A DNA stretch of 64,000 nt from Verticillium longisporum (GCA_019188255.1 JAETXT010000004.1:6014001-6078000); one strand, 5' to 3'. Positions 31,286-43,852 are shown, counted from the first letter of the stretch. The notes: a model not told the origin generated them from the sequence alone. Translations and numbers: made by a program.

Positions 31286-32946
31286 GCTGAGAAAAGTATA
31301 TCTCACGTGAAAACGTACGATCGTGAGGTACAGAATTGATCGACTGGTACCGAGGCCAGGAACGAGCGGCTGGCTCGCCTTTCTTTAAGGGATGTATTAT
31401 GGGGAGGTCCTGAAGAACTTGGTGCTCGGACGTCTGGTCGAAGTGCTGGGCGCGATGTCAGGCAGGGGTGAACAGGGGTTGTGAGAGGCCTTTCCGGGAT
31501 GGCGGGGCCTACGATGCTGTACAGGTTGCGATGCGGGTTGATAGTAACTGAATCAGGACAGCATTTCGGCCAATTGACCGGATTTTGTCCAGGCAGCTCC
31601 ATGGTCGGGATATCCCGGGAGCAGAGTTCCCCAGGCTCATGTTTGACACACAGCTGTCATAAACGTGGAAACTGTCAAAAGGATGCTTGTGGAATCATGG
31701 CTGAATGGGTGGCACGGCCGTGAGCTGTGCGCACGGACTTGGCTGGGCTTCAGGATCTTGGGACAAAGAGTATGATCGACAACATGAGACGTCGGTTCCA
31801 GCTCGCGAACGACTGACCTGCAAGCCTCTCAGCACCGTGTGCCCCTTGATAGAAAGTTCATGTCCCGTGATCGTTCCGTAATCGGATTCGTTGACGAACC
31901 GGGTATTCGACCCAGTTAAGTTCCCTCCCGTTGTCTTTCCAGGGCAACAGGCGGCCAGCTAGGCGGGCAGGGTGGTGAAGAGCCATCTTCAGCCAGTCGC
32001 TCTTGGTGGTTGATGACAGGCGCTGACCTCAAGTCTAGACGTCTGGCCAGAACTTCAGATTGCCAAGTCTCGCGCTGCTCTTGCTACATAATCGGGGGTG
32101 TGATGATAACGGGCCTAGCACCATACGACTTCCAAACCCGCCTTCCTGGGGTGGTCCATGTAGCACCCGTCAAACGATAAGAGAAGATCTTGAACCCGCT
32201 GAACAGTCAAAAGTTCGCAGCGTGCATCGAGTTCGCATGCAATAAGCATGTCCGGCTGGTATAACCACCACTCCATTCCGATTCTGATGTTCAATAGAGC
32301 GGGTTTGACATTGTGCACACAGTCTTCGTGAGAAATAGAGTTCGTTTGAAGGGGTTGTTATAGGTTTCACGGTGAAGCAGCAGACGATATGAGCCAAGGG
32401 CATACAAAACACATGGGCTGCCAGTATGCCTCTGGAGGGTCGAGGCGTTTGGCTAGCGGGGTTGGTGACGTTTTGTTGTGCTCGCTGATCCGGAGGTAAA
32501 CGGTACAAGATGTACTAAGGCTCATTATAAGCACTTCAGCAAAAGCACCTCCCTAACACTCATATTGGTTATCAATCGAGACTCACCACATATGATGCAA
32601 AACCGCCTAGAAAGGCTGCCACGCCTGCAGGTAAGATACCAAGGGTCAAGGCTTAGACTTCTATATGCTGTTTGTGAGTACGACGCACAGCAATTTTCCA
32701 CTCTGTTGGAGAACATTGCAGGCAAAATCTGTTCCTATGAAAGTTTCGAAATATCGCAACAGATCCTGAGGAGCTGTATATACCAAAGTAATCCCCCTCC
32801 TTGACGCGGGGGACACACAAGCAAGGACCATGCTGCTGAACTCATTTGACTATGTCATAGGCTGGCCGCTGCTTTTCTCGTCTCGCGTCATTGCCTTGCG
32901 GCTTGTTACCAGCAAGTCTTCTGTCACGCATGGGCTGACAACCAGC
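31286..32946. other. Long intergenic region
   Basis: About 1.66 kb of normal composition. Open frames here are short, without splice-consistent extension or recognisable domains. I see no gene, RNA or repeat. The right part holds the promoter of the cutinase only on its near side (about 31286-31700). Confidence 0.4.
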
Positions 32947-33620
32947 TCAGTTGACTCCATTTAAGTTGACCTGGTACGCCTTGTTGCTGACCATTTCGCT
33001 TCCCCTGACTGTGTTGTCCGAACGGTAGCACGAATCCATAACACGGCCAGCTGCGCGAGCAACGTTATTGCTAAGCTGTGGATCAGTAGGTGAATTTTCA
33101 ACCAAATGGGGTCTATGAACTTACCAGATATCTGTCACTGGCAGGCTCTGACTACCACCAGTCGTCCCGTAGATCCTTGCATTACCACACCGCCGGAAAA
33201 GCTGACCATATTGGTAGACAGTACAGCCCCGGCTTCCGATGCTGGCCAGGTAATTGATACATGTGACCGCGTCTGGGCCCTAAAGTCGAACAACAAGTCA
33301 ACAAACGCTCAAGCAGTCGTAGCGCATGGTAAGCCCACCCAGGCCGGAGGTGGTGAGGTACTGCTGGTCCAGCACGTCACGCGTTTCTCGAGGGCTCGGG
33401 ATTCCAGCAAGCTAACATCCGTGCCATTGATGTAAGCCAGATGAGCGTCTACCGCCTCTTCAGGGCTGAGGTGCTTCCCATCGGGGTTGGCAATGATATC
33501 TTCGACCCATTGCTCGAAAGAAAAGGCAGGAGCCTCAGACTCCGAAGGGATAGCCACTGCCTGGGCGACGGCCAGCAGCGCCAGTACCGGAACAGGCAAC
33601 TTCAGGTTGGAAAAAGGCAA
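32947..33620 (-). CDS. Small secreted cysteine protein with Kex2-type pro-region
   Basis: Three exons (33339-33620, 33125-33279, 32947-33070) give 186 residues. Introns 33280-33338 and 33071-33124 have regular borders and restore one continuous frame. A signal peptide (MPFSNLKLPVPVLALLAVAQ) is followed by an acidic pro-segment and a Lys-Arg site (ALEKR) just before CW, so Kex2-type cleavage is expected. The roughly 110-residue mature part has six cysteines, usable as three disulfides, and motifs GTTGGSQS and DICNNVARAAG. I do not recognise the family. The layout is shared by fungal effectors and secreted antimicrobial or killer-type proteins, which is a guess from layout only. Confidence 0.7.
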
Positions 33621-34206
33621 ATGGTAATTGAAAGTACTAGGGACTTGTCGAGGAAGACTGGGACTGTTGGTCGAGGGCTTCTCGTTACCTGCCGTGACCC
33701 TGCCGTTACTTTATACGTCACAGTTACCCAAGCTGCTCCATATCCGATTCTTGTAAGACGCTTTGATCGCGATGCAAGAGATATTGATTCTTTGTCGAAT
33801 CTCATCCACTCTCGTAAGTGCATCCAATCGGACTGAGTGGGATATTGTGCTGACAGAACGACCTTTCGCTTAAGTGCAACATGTAGCAGCGATTCAGGGA
33901 ATGCTAGGTATTGACTCGCTAGCTTCGGGTTCTTGAAGCATTGTTTCTAGAGTTGCTGTACGCGTAAAAGAAAATGACCTGGGTGTCGCATCTCAACAGG
34001 AGCCTTCAGATGCAGTCTGACGTGAGAAAGTTAGTGGTTATACGCGTATCCAGTGAGTTTTGTTAGAGGCCCTGGTCAATCTGCACCAATCAAAATGACA
34101 ACAACGATCATCATTGCTGCTGCTCACGAATGGGAGCGGAGGACCAACGATGCGATCTATCTACCGACATCGTTGCACCAGATTCTGCCGTCGGAAACCG
34201 CCTCTT
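33621..34206. other. Intergenic region upstream of the secreted protein
   Basis: About 590 bp with the presumed promoter of the minus-strand secreted protein. No other feature recognised. Near its right end the decayed kinase-like sequence begins. Confidence 0.35.
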
Positions 34207-34349
34207 AGGCCGAATTTGATGCGAGCTGCCGCCGGAACGCCTCCAACTCCAGTCGGCCCAGCCTGGACGCAGAAGCCCTACATCCTGGGCTTCCAGTACA
34301 GCCACCCCGACGGGATGCCAACCCAAATAAACCCGGACCCGTTCACTAG

Positions 34350-34354
34350 AGGCC
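34350..34354. repeat. Target-site duplication of the Ty3 element (left)
   Basis: AGGCC here and at 41173-41177, immediately outside the two LTRs. Five bp is typical of Ty3/gypsy integration. Confidence 0.85.
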
Positions 34355-34568
34355 TATTAGGACCTGAGGGAGGTATGAGACCGATAGGGGATCGCCTATT
34401 ATTTAATCGTAGGAATCAAGAAGAGAGGACCGAGCGTAGTAAGGGAATAGTTATAAGAAAGGTTAACGGACTAAGATTTAGAGAAGGGCATCGATTATTC
34501 TATTTTCCTAGAGACCCCTAAAAGATTAATAATTAATCCTTTTACTTATTATATAAGACTCCTTAATA
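34355..34568 (+). repeat. 5' LTR of Ty3/gypsy element
   Basis: A 214-bp long terminal repeat matching 40959-41172 with scattered C/T and G/A differences. It begins TATTAGGAC and ends CTTAATA. The normal TG...CA ends appear as TA...TA, as RIP would produce. Confidence 0.9.
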
Positions 34569-37500
34569 TAATAATTAATCTACCCTTAAGGAGCGATAAT
34601 TATTAGGATAATATATCGATTAGAGATATATAGAGTACTAGAAGATAAGCTATTATAGGATAATAGATAGAGAATATTAAAGAATTAATATAATTAAGGC
34701 TTAATATAGAATAACGATAAGATATTAAGAATAATATATTTAATAATTTATTATTAATTATAAATAAGGAATTAGATTAATAATTAAAGGAAGAATAGCG
34801 TAAATTTATAAGGAAAAGGAAATACGAAGAACTAATTATATTCTAAAAGGGAGACCTAATAAGCTTATTATTAAGAGTAATTAATAGATTAATATTAATA
34901 TTTAAAGTAATATTCTACGAAGAATTATAAAATACGCCCTTTATAAAGATATAATTACTAACTATTTAATATAAAAGGACGTCCTAATCGGAACTTAATA
35001 CTTTCTTATTTAGCCTCGATATACGATTCTAGCTTAATAAGAAGAGTTTCTATAGAAATATCGATAAAATCATATATATAAGTAATTACTTTATTAATAC
35101 CTTATAATAGAGATAGATATTATATATATAAATAGAATATAAATCTATTTTTAAAGTTACTTAGAGAGTAATAGAGGCCTAGCTAAAGAGTAATATAAAT
35201 AACGATAATATTTAAATATTCTAGATAATTATTAAATTATATAAATAGGATTAACGATTTTAAGCCTTTAATTAGAAATATTAAGACTTTATAAATACTT
35301 ATAATAGCCTAGAAATAGAGCTATTTAAACCTTTATTATAGATCTATAAAATGATACTTTTATTTACGAAATTTAATCTAGATCTTATATAATAGATTAT
35401 AGTTTAGGGAATTCCCTATATAAGAATAGAGCTAAATAGAATAGCTAAGAGAGTAAAGACTCTATTATAGACTAAGAGAAGCCTAAAATAATACTAGGAT
35501 AATAAAGAGAGAAGCTAAGATAACCTATAATAGACCTAAAATAAGACTTATAGAAGAATAGCTAATAAGTAATTATAAAGAAGAGATAACCGAAAACTAA
35601 ATAACTAATTAAATTAATCTATTATACTTTATAAGCTAATAATAGAATAATAGTAAATAGATAGAAGAAGGCCTAAAGCCTTAGATAATATTAAATATTA
35701 TAATTATAATAAATATAGATATTATATTAATAGTTATTTAGAGGCATTATATATAAATTATAGAAAATAAAGCTATATATATAAGTTATATAAATAGTAT
35801 TTAATAGTAAACTATAAACTATTTAGAGGAAGAATAATAAAAGACTCTTAATAAGAAGAACTATTATTCCTAAAACTAAAATAGTATAAAGTAACTATTA
35901 AACTATATATTAATAATAGTTAGGTTAAGGGAGAGGTAATATTAAACGGAGGAGCCGATATTAATATTATTAATAGTAACCTCCTAAGGGAAGCTAGAGA
36001 ATAGCTAGGGGAAAAGTAGAATAAGCTAGGTAGAGTATTCTAAAATAGAGAGATAAGTATTTATAGCGAAAAGAGGATTATTAACTAAGTAATAGATAAC
36101 CCTAGGATAAAGCGTATAATAATAATAGAATATATAATAGTAGATAATATTATAAATAAATATAACGTTATCTTAGGAAGACCCTAGCTAGCCTGAGTAT
36201 AGCTAATAAATAACTAATTATAGGGCTACTAGAGATACCCTATTAGGAAATAAGATATTAGAATTATATCGATAAGAAAATAAATTAGGAGTATAATCTA
36301 TTAATCCCTAATAATAGCTTTAATTATATTATAGAATATATAGGCTCCCCCTATAGTACCCCTATAGGAGTATAATAAGAGAAACGAGCTATTTACTATA
36401 GTCTTAGCGGAATATTATAAGTTTAGGGACGTATTCGATATTAAATAAGTAACAACCTTACTATAGTATTACTAATAGGATTATTCGATAGAACTCGAGG
36501 ATAGAAAGAAACTACCCTTCGGACCTATCTACGCCCTAATAGAAAAGGAATTAGAAATACTAAGGGAATATATAAACGATTTATTAAAAAAGGGATAGAT
36601 TAGATACTCTATTAGTTACTTTCTAAGTATATATTAATAAGGTACTAGCTAGCCTTATAGATATAATATATATCGTTTATATAGGCGATATCTTAATATA
36701 TTTAATAATACTAGAAGAATATTAGCGGAATATTAGAATAGTACTTAGAAGACTTCGAGAATAGAACCTCTACGTAAATCTAGAAAAATATAACTTTAGT
36801 ACGATAATAGTAGAGTTTCTAGGGTTTATAATCTCCCCTATAAGCGTATATATTATAGAAGAACGAATTACTATAATAAGGGACTAGCTAACCCCCTAAT
36901 CCCTAAAAGACCTCTAAGGATTCCTTAGGTTTATAGGCTTTTATAAGCATTTTATTAAGAATTACTCGAAAATCGTAGCCCCCCTAATTAATAAGAACGC
37001 TAAATAACTAATAATAGACTTCTCATTAAATACTATTAACCTAATAGCCTTCTAAAAACTAAAGTTTATATTTATAAGGGCTCCTATCCTCTAATACTTC
37101 GATAATAGATTAAAAACGAGAATTAAGCTTAATATATTAAACTTCGTAATTAGAGTAATCCTATCTTAATTAGAGAACGGCTATTAGAAACTAATTATAT
37201 ACTTTTTAAAAAAGCTTAAAAGTATAGAGCTACGATATAATACGCTAGAAGTAGAAATAATAGCGATCGTAGAGTCTTTTAAGATATAGAGATAATATTT
37301 TATTTATAATAGATTAATAATTAAGGTCCTAATTAATTACCTTAATTATAAATATCTTATAGAAAAGCTAAAGATCTTAGGATAATAGGGAAGATAATTA
37401 TAAATACTATTAGAGTTCGACTTTATTATTAAATACTAAGTAAATAATAGGAACCTAGCGGATAGCTTCTCTAAGAGGCCTAATTATAAGCTAAATTAAG

Positions 37501-39101
37501 GAGAATAGGAATAAGTAAAGGTATATTATCTATTATCGTAGATAAAACGATTCCTTAATATCGTCGGGGCTATATTATAATAGACTAATAGCTAGATAAT
37601 AGACCTATTAAAAAAGCTATCCTAGAAGCCTAGGGAAATAATACCTTCTATAGAGTAAGAAAGGAGTAAAGGCTACCCGATTAGTAAATAGAAATAAATA
37701 GCCTATTAACCTTTAAGAATAAGATCTTTATTCTATAGAATAAAGCCCTTAGAAACGAAATCCTATAATAAGCCTATAATAGCCTAATAGCGGAGTACTA
37801 AGGAGTTAGGAAGACTATTATTTAGCTTAAAAATATATATTTCTAGAATAATTTAATTAAAGATATTAAGGAATATATCCTTATATACTTAATATATTAG
37901 ATAATAAAACCCTAATACTATAAGCTATATAGCTAATTAAGTAGCTTATTACTATTTAATAGTCCCTTTAAGGAAATATCTATAAACTTTATTATAAGAC
38001 TCCTTAAAATCGGTAAATAAGACGCTATACTAATTATTATAGACTATTTTATAAAATATATTATATATATACTAATTAATAATAGACTTATAATAGCTAG
38101 TCTAATAACTACGCTATAAGACTATATATTTAAGAGATATAGCCTCTTAAAAGGTATAATCTCGGATAGAAGGTTACTATTTATTAATAAATTTTAGAGG
38201 ATTTTATATAAAATAATAGGAATAAAGAAACGATTCTTAATAGCCTTCTACTTATAGACCGATAGCTAAATAGAATAATAGAATTAGAACCTAGAATACT
38301 ATTTTAAAGTATTCTATAATTACGAATAAACGGACTAGATTTCCCTACTCCTTATAGCGGAGTTTATATATAATATATTATTCTATATAATAATCTAGTA
38401 ATTATTAATAGAAGTATTAATAGGATATAACCTAGCTAGACTAGGGGACCTAGGCTAAGCTATATAACGATAAAGGAACTTAGAGATAGTAGAACTATAA
38501 ATAGCCTAGTAAATAACTAAGAGAAAGATAATCTATAGACTCTTAGAGATTAATAGTAGATACTAGGCCTACTATTATAATTAAGGAAGAATTCGGAAAG
38601 AATATAAAGTAAGAGACTTAATTCTCCTCTCTACGAGAACGATTAAATAGTAGAGATTTAATAAGAAGCTATCTAATAAATACTTTAAACTATTTAGAAT
38701 TACTAAGAAGATAAATAGCTATAGTCTAGTATATAGGCTATAGCTACCCCTTAGCTATAAAGTATATAAGATATTCTATATATTATATTTAGAAAATTAG
38801 AAAAATAGAGAAAACTAATTACTACTTTAATTATAAATTAATAAGATATTACTAGCTATAGGAATAGAAGATATATATATAGTCGAGAGAATAGTTAATT
38901 ATAGGGGACTATTATATAATCGGTAATACTTTATTAAATAGGAAGGATACTTAGAAAGCGAGAATTTATAGGAATTATAGCGAAACGTAATAGACGACTT
39001 TATTAAAATATATAAATAATTATAAAGAAGAATAATAATAGATTAATAATAATTTAATTAATATTTAAGGGGTAGTTTAGCCCCTAGCCTTACTCTTAAG
39101 G

Positions 39102-39121
39102 AAAAAAAAAAAAAAAAAAAA
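39102..39121 (+). repeat. A20 homopolymer
   Basis: Twenty consecutive A residues (after CTTAAGG) inside the Ty3 element, just beyond the pol region. Everything between it and the 3' LTR (about 39122-40958) is AT-rich, RIP-mutated and without a frame I can follow. Confidence 0.85.
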
Positions 39122-40958
39122 TTAAAGAAAAAACTAAATAATAAAGGAGTATTAGCGGACTATTAACGGTTCTTAAGCTATTATTTTATTATTACTTTCC
39201 TAGTTTTTACTATCCTCCTTATTATTAGTAATACTAATAAGAATATTATAATTCTAATAGATTATTAATAAATAAATAATAAATAATTAATAAATAATTT
39301 ACGATTAAAGTATAATTCTCCTAGATCTCGGACTAAATAGTAATTAGCTTAGTAAGAGAATTAGTAATCTATTATAGGGTAGTAGCGGAGACCTTAATAG
39401 TAATAGTAGAGCGCTTAGCGGCCTAGGCGAGACGATTAATAGTAGCGAGGTAGCGAGTAGAGTATTCGCTAGCCTCCTATTAATTAATAGTAATATACTT
39501 CTTAATACTTAGCGCTTTATCGTTTTTACCCTTTTAGAGGGCCTTCTAGCTAATAGTCTTAATTATATTAAAATTAATTAAAAGAAATCTATTAATATTT
39601 AAATAATAAATATTTAATAAATAAGTACTATTTACTTTAAAGATATTAATATAGCTATTCTTAGCTATAGCTTTAATAGTTAATTTAAGGGTATATATAG
39701 TAGCTTAATACTTAATAAATATTTATAAAGGATTAACTATTAAATAATAGGGGAATAAAAGGGGAGTAATTTATAGCGAAGTATAGCTTACCTCCCTAAG
39801 CTATTCTATAATAGGAGTATTTAATAGAACTAGCTATATAAACGATTAGCTAATAATTAATAGCTAGATAGTAGCTTATTTACTAATATCCTCCTTATAA
39901 TAAAGGTACTCCTTATTTATAATAGGATTAAACTATTTATATATATAATTATAATAATAGAAATATAATAAATTTCTAATAGAATATACCTATCTAGGCT
40001 CTTAATAAGGGTTAGGAGGAAGAGGAGCTATTATTTTATAGCTAATTAATTATTAAATTATAGGGGAAATATTAAAAGTAATTTACGAATAGGAAATTAT
40101 TTAAATAATAGTATTATTACTTTTAATTAATAAGTAATTAATAAATAGATATTAATAGATTTATAAATTATTCTCGTCGAAGAATTAGAAAACCGGAATC
40201 GATCTAAGAATTATATTTAATTAATAACTATATAATAGCTAATCGTTAAAGGATTACTATAAAAGATATAAAAGTAATATTAAGGAGGGGAAGAATATTA
40301 TTATTATTATTATTATCGTTAAAGAAGAAGAAAAGATAGAAATAATAATTAGAAAATCCTTTTATAAATATATTAGAAATTTATAATAAATTATTCTAGA
40401 ATAATAGCTATTTATTAAATCTAAATAATAAAAAAGGAAAGAATAAAGAATAATAGATTAATAAATCTATATTAAAAAGTAAATAATTATTAATTAATTA
40501 TAGAAGAAGCCTATTAGATTATTATTTAAGAATAGAATAATATAAGAATAATTAAATAGAATTAAAATAAAGAAAGAGAATAGAAGAATATTAGAATAAT
40601 AAAATTATATTAATAAATTATTATTTATTAATTAATTATAAAAGAGAACTATTAGATTATTAAATAAGAATAATAGAAGAATAAGAAATAGAATTAAAAT
40701 AAGAAGAAAGATATATAGAAATATTAAACTATAGCTATTAAATAATAAAGAATTAACCTAGAAACCTTAATTAATTAATAGGAGGTATTTATTAAAATAG
40801 ATATTTAAGAATTAAATAGAAACCTAGAATATATAGATATCTTTAGACTAGATAATACTAAATAGCTTAAAAGAGAACTATTTAGAACTTAATAAGGACC
40901 TTTAACCTAAATATTATATTATACTTTAGGACGACGTAAAGAGAGAGATAGGGCATTA

Positions 40959-41172
40959 TATTAGGACTTAAAGGAGGTATAAGACCGATAGGGGATCGCC
41001 TATTATTTAATCGTAGGAATTAAGAAGAGAGGACCGAGTATAGTAAGGGAATAGTTATAAGAAAGGTTAATGGACTAAGATTTAAAGAAGGGCATTGATT
41101 GTTCTATCTTCCTAGAGACCCCTAAGAGATTAATAGTTAATCCCTTTACTCGTTATATAAGACTCCTTGATA
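40959..41172 (+). repeat. 3' LTR of Ty3/gypsy element
   Basis: 214 bp matching the 5' LTR. It begins TATTAGGAC and ends CTTGATA, followed by AGGCC. Confidence 0.9.
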
Positions 41173-41611
41173 AGGCCCTTATACGGAAGCTCCGTTAGGC
41201 TTCTCAAGCGTAAATCAGCATCCACACTACCGCCAGCGCCCTGTTCGTTATCGGCTTGCATACGACTACTACAGCCTGGATGTTGTCCTGCTGGAGATCA
41301 GCCGCCGGAAACCCGTTAGGGGGATTAAAGGACAGAATAACAATGGCAAGGATTTCTATGCGGAAAAGAGCCGGTTGCTCTTTCTAGAGAAAAGGCTTCC
41401 AGAGCTGAAATACCTCATGGGGGATGTATACTACGCGGTCGTCAATGCCTGTCTCGGCCTGGAGCTTGCTACTGATGATGCCTCTGAAGGTGGGGTTCCA
41501 GAGCAGTAGTAGAGGCGGCGGCAGCTTCAGGGGAGTTTTAAGGCCGGAGTTGTCTCTCCGCTGTTGATGCTGGCCAACCTCGGCCTATGATGGAGGTAAT
41601 CAAGTATAAAT

Positions 41612-41889
41612 GACGTCGATTGGCCGAAGTTAAGTCCGATTGCCTGTATTCCGTTCGTTACCAGGAGTTCCTCTGTCATTTCTCAGGCAGTCAGATCGGG
41701 AGGCTGGCTTCAAGTGGTGCCAGTGCACCAGTGGAGCTGCACGCTAGACGCCCCAGGTTGCTCTGAGCTTTCCAGTAGTACGACTACTACCATGGTCTGT
41801 ACTTGATCGTCGTGACGGCAAGCTGATATGCTGTCAACAGTTGAGTGTTCAGGAAATCTCTATAGTTGTACCTCTCCCGCCTTTGTTCA
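41612..41889. other. Short intergenic stretch
   Basis: About 280 bp between the decayed kinase fragment and the GH16 stop codon. Normal composition. No feature recognised. Confidence 0.4.
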
Positions 41890-43110
41890 TCATGGAACCG
41901 ACATGGAAGACAACGCCATGGCTGAGATGACGAGCGCTGGCATCCAGAACGCCGTTGAAAAGCCATGTGGTGTCGCGAGAGGGTGACCATCTGATGTGCC
42001 GTTCCAAAGCATGACCGCTTCGCCAACATCATCAGACTCATCGAGGCTGCAGACGACCTTGCATCTCTTGTCTTCGTCGCGTCGCACGGGAGGGCTGTGA
42101 GGGCCGCCCCCAGGCTTTGGCGCAAGTTGTCTCTTCTTGTCGTTGGCGTCCTTCGTATCAGTGACATTAAAAACAAACTCAATCCACTGGATCTGAAGAT
42201 AAGCCGTGTCATTGACGGCCATCTTACCCGTCCAGCTGCCGCCATCACTCCAAGCGTTGAACAAGATCCTGCTGGGATTTTTGGGAGCCTGAAGCTTGAT
42301 GCCCGCCACCTCCGCGCCATTGACAAACCATGTGCTTTGCCCCGGCGTCCAGTCCATGCGATGCACGGCCCAGTCGCTCCATGTTACACCTTCGGGCATG
42401 CTCGCGTTCGTCGATGCGCCTTCCACGTCGTCCCCCTGAGTGGTGAAAGATGGCTGGTTGGTGTATTGTATGCGGTCGCGTGGCCCAGCCGTGAGAACTT
42501 CCATGTCTGCTTCCTGGACGTCTGCCAGCTCAGCGTCATTGTCCCGGTAGGTGAACATGGCGGTACAGGCACCGGGGCTGCCGATGGTGCGCGCATGCAT
42601 GCGAATGGATACATGCTGGTAGGAGTCGAGGATCGATTCAAACTCGGCCGCTGTCTGGAACCTCTCCAGGCGAGCGGTCCGCATAGTCAGGAAGGTGTCA
42701 GATGGCGAGGCGTCGCCATGGCTCTCGTCGCTGGCCTCGATGTATAGGTTGTTGGGCGAGTTGATGAGGAGGACTGAAGCGTCGTTATCGTCGGCGCCTA
42801 TGCGGTCGCTGTTGTTCCAAGTCTGGATACCCCAGGTCCCGGTCCATTGGTTGCTGTTGAAGTAGTCGCTTGTCACGTCGGCCGCTGCAGTGTCGTCCTC
42901 ATCCCCGATGATGGATGGAACCTTGGCGTACTGCTTCAAGCTGCGAAAATCGAAAAAGATGTGGTCAGAGAAAAAGTCGCTGCTAGAACCATTGGTCATG
43001 AAGCAGTTACATTCCGAGTCTCGAAGGGGGATGTCTTTATTAGAGAGGACAAAGGGCGCTGCGCAAACTATGAAGATGATGGAATAACTTGGGGACCTCA
43101 GAAACGACAT
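41890..43110 (-). CDS. GH16-family glycoside hydrolase, secreted, GPI-type
   Basis: A single-exon gene of 406 residues with an N-terminal signal peptide (MSFLRSPSYSIIFIVCAAPF...LS). It has a concanavalin-like GH16 domain and the catalytic signature QEADMEVL, where the first Glu is the nucleophile and the last Glu the acid/base (ExDxxE). Further family stretches are TWSDWAVHRMDWTPG and ILFNAWSDGG. The C-terminus is hydrophobic (FWMPALVISAMALSSMSVP) after a Ser/Asn-rich segment, fitting a GPI anchor or cell-wall attachment. It probably cleaves or transglycosylates beta-glucans in the cell wall. The frame is intact, although it lies next to a retrotransposon-invaded stretch. Confidence 0.88.
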   Translation of the reverse strand: MSFLRSPSYSIIFIVCAAPFVLSNKDIPLRDSECNCFMTNGSSSDFFSDHIFFDFRSLKQYAKVPSIIGDEDDTAAADVTSDYFNSNQWTGTWGIQTWNNSDRIGADDNDASVLLINSPNNLYIEASDESHGDASPSDTFLTMRTARLERFQTAAEFESILDSYQHVSIRMHARTIGSPGACTAMFTYRDNDAELADVQEADMEVLTAGPRDRIQYTNQPSFTTQGDDVEGASTNASMPEGVTWSDWAVHRMDWTPGQSTWFVNGAEVAGIKLQAPKNPSRILFNAWSDGGSWTGKMAVNDTAYLQIQWIEFVFNVTDTKDANDKKRQLAPKPGGGPHSPPVRRDEDKRCKVVCSLDESDDVGEAVMLWNGTSDGHPLATPHGFSTAFWMPALVISAMALSSMSVP

Positions 43111-43852
43111 GGCGCTATGATGCGATGAAATGGAGATTGAGTGGTGGCAGTTGACCGGCGGAATGAGATCGTGACAGTTTCATCCAAAAGATCGTGATCA
43201 AGGCTTGCACTCATTCCATCAATCAAAGAATGAGGCAAAGCGTCAGCTCGAGAAAAGGGACGATAGTGCCTTTTGGCGAAAGGATCACAGGCCAGGTGAG
43301 CCGTCCGCCAACACCCAGACATTGATGCGAGTACGGCAGGTGTCTGGCGGTGGAGCATGGCAAGCTAGTGCCGCAACGGATATGTCCGCCGAGGTCAGCC
43401 GCGTTGCCGCTCATCCGGTAAGGTTGCCCGCTTGTGTTGGCAGGTCATTGGCGTGCTCATTGGTACGGCTGATGGCGCTCCGGGCAGTGCATTCGTAGCC
43501 TCTGAGGCACAAGCGACGACGGATTCAATACCTAAGGTAAGTTAGGCTGGTGATTAGGGTGTTCAGAGGCAGCCGGGCCTGTGGCTGAGGTAGAGAGCTA
43601 GTCACATGCCACATGCGATTAGAGAGAGACTTATGTCTTTGTAAAGATAGTCGCTCGGTAAGGGATGAAGGGGTGCTAGCGAGGAAGGCCGTGGCCAGGT
43701 CCACGTTGAGAGGATGATATCCTGCCATCTATCTCTATGGCCGTGAAATCGATTGAGAAGGAGAGCGATCGTGTCGTCTAGGTACATATAGGTCATATCG
43801 GGAATGGGGTTTGGGGTATCGGGGCTACAGTATGTAGCGTCCGCTTATTGAG
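43111..43852. other. Intergenic region upstream of GH16
   Basis: About 740 bp containing the GH16 promoter. Open frames are short and lack domains. No repeat or RNA seen. Confidence 0.4.

Larger units (their letters stand above)
34355..41172 (+). mobile_element. Ty3/gypsy LTR retrotransposon, RIP-degenerate
   Basis: A 6818-bp element with two 214-bp LTRs and a 5-bp target duplication. Though full of stops, the plus strand retains landmarks in order. A zinc-knuckle pattern at about 35690-35740 has Tyr where Cys is expected (TGY to TAY). A reverse-transcriptase stretch at about 36660-37100 reads YIGDILIY, then VEFLGFIISP and FLRFIGFYKHFIKNYS. The integrase region lies at about 37850-38400. A chromodomain-adjacent LP...YKVYK.FYILYLE segment is near 38740-38800. 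CA/TG are nearly absent, so RIP inactivated it. The 1.8 kb between an A20 tract and the 3' LTR is not explained by gag-pol. Confidence 0.9.
34207..41611 (+). pseudogene. Protein kinase-like fragment split by a Ty3 element
   Basis: The left piece (34207-34354) encodes KPYILGFQYSHPDGMPTQ. The right piece (41178-41611) encodes QHPHYRQRPVRYRLAYDYYS, then LDVVLLEI, and further on RLPELKYLMGDVYY. These match the C-terminal kinase-like lobe of fungal HeLo/prion-inhibition-type proteins (HPDRQ, DIYSLGVVLLEI). The frame continues exactly across the insertion when the duplicated AGGCC is counted once. Upstream conserved kinase motifs are missing, and two TAG codons follow at 41508-41513. It was therefore probably a truncated or already decaying copy. 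Such genes belong to the fungal cell-death and allorecognition repertoire; this tie is by family resemblance only. Confidence 0.65.

Noticed and set aside
34570..40958. CRISPR-like or satellite array suggested by repetitive TA-rich words
   Set aside because: The repetition comes from RIP-narrowed base use; there is no regular unit or spacing.
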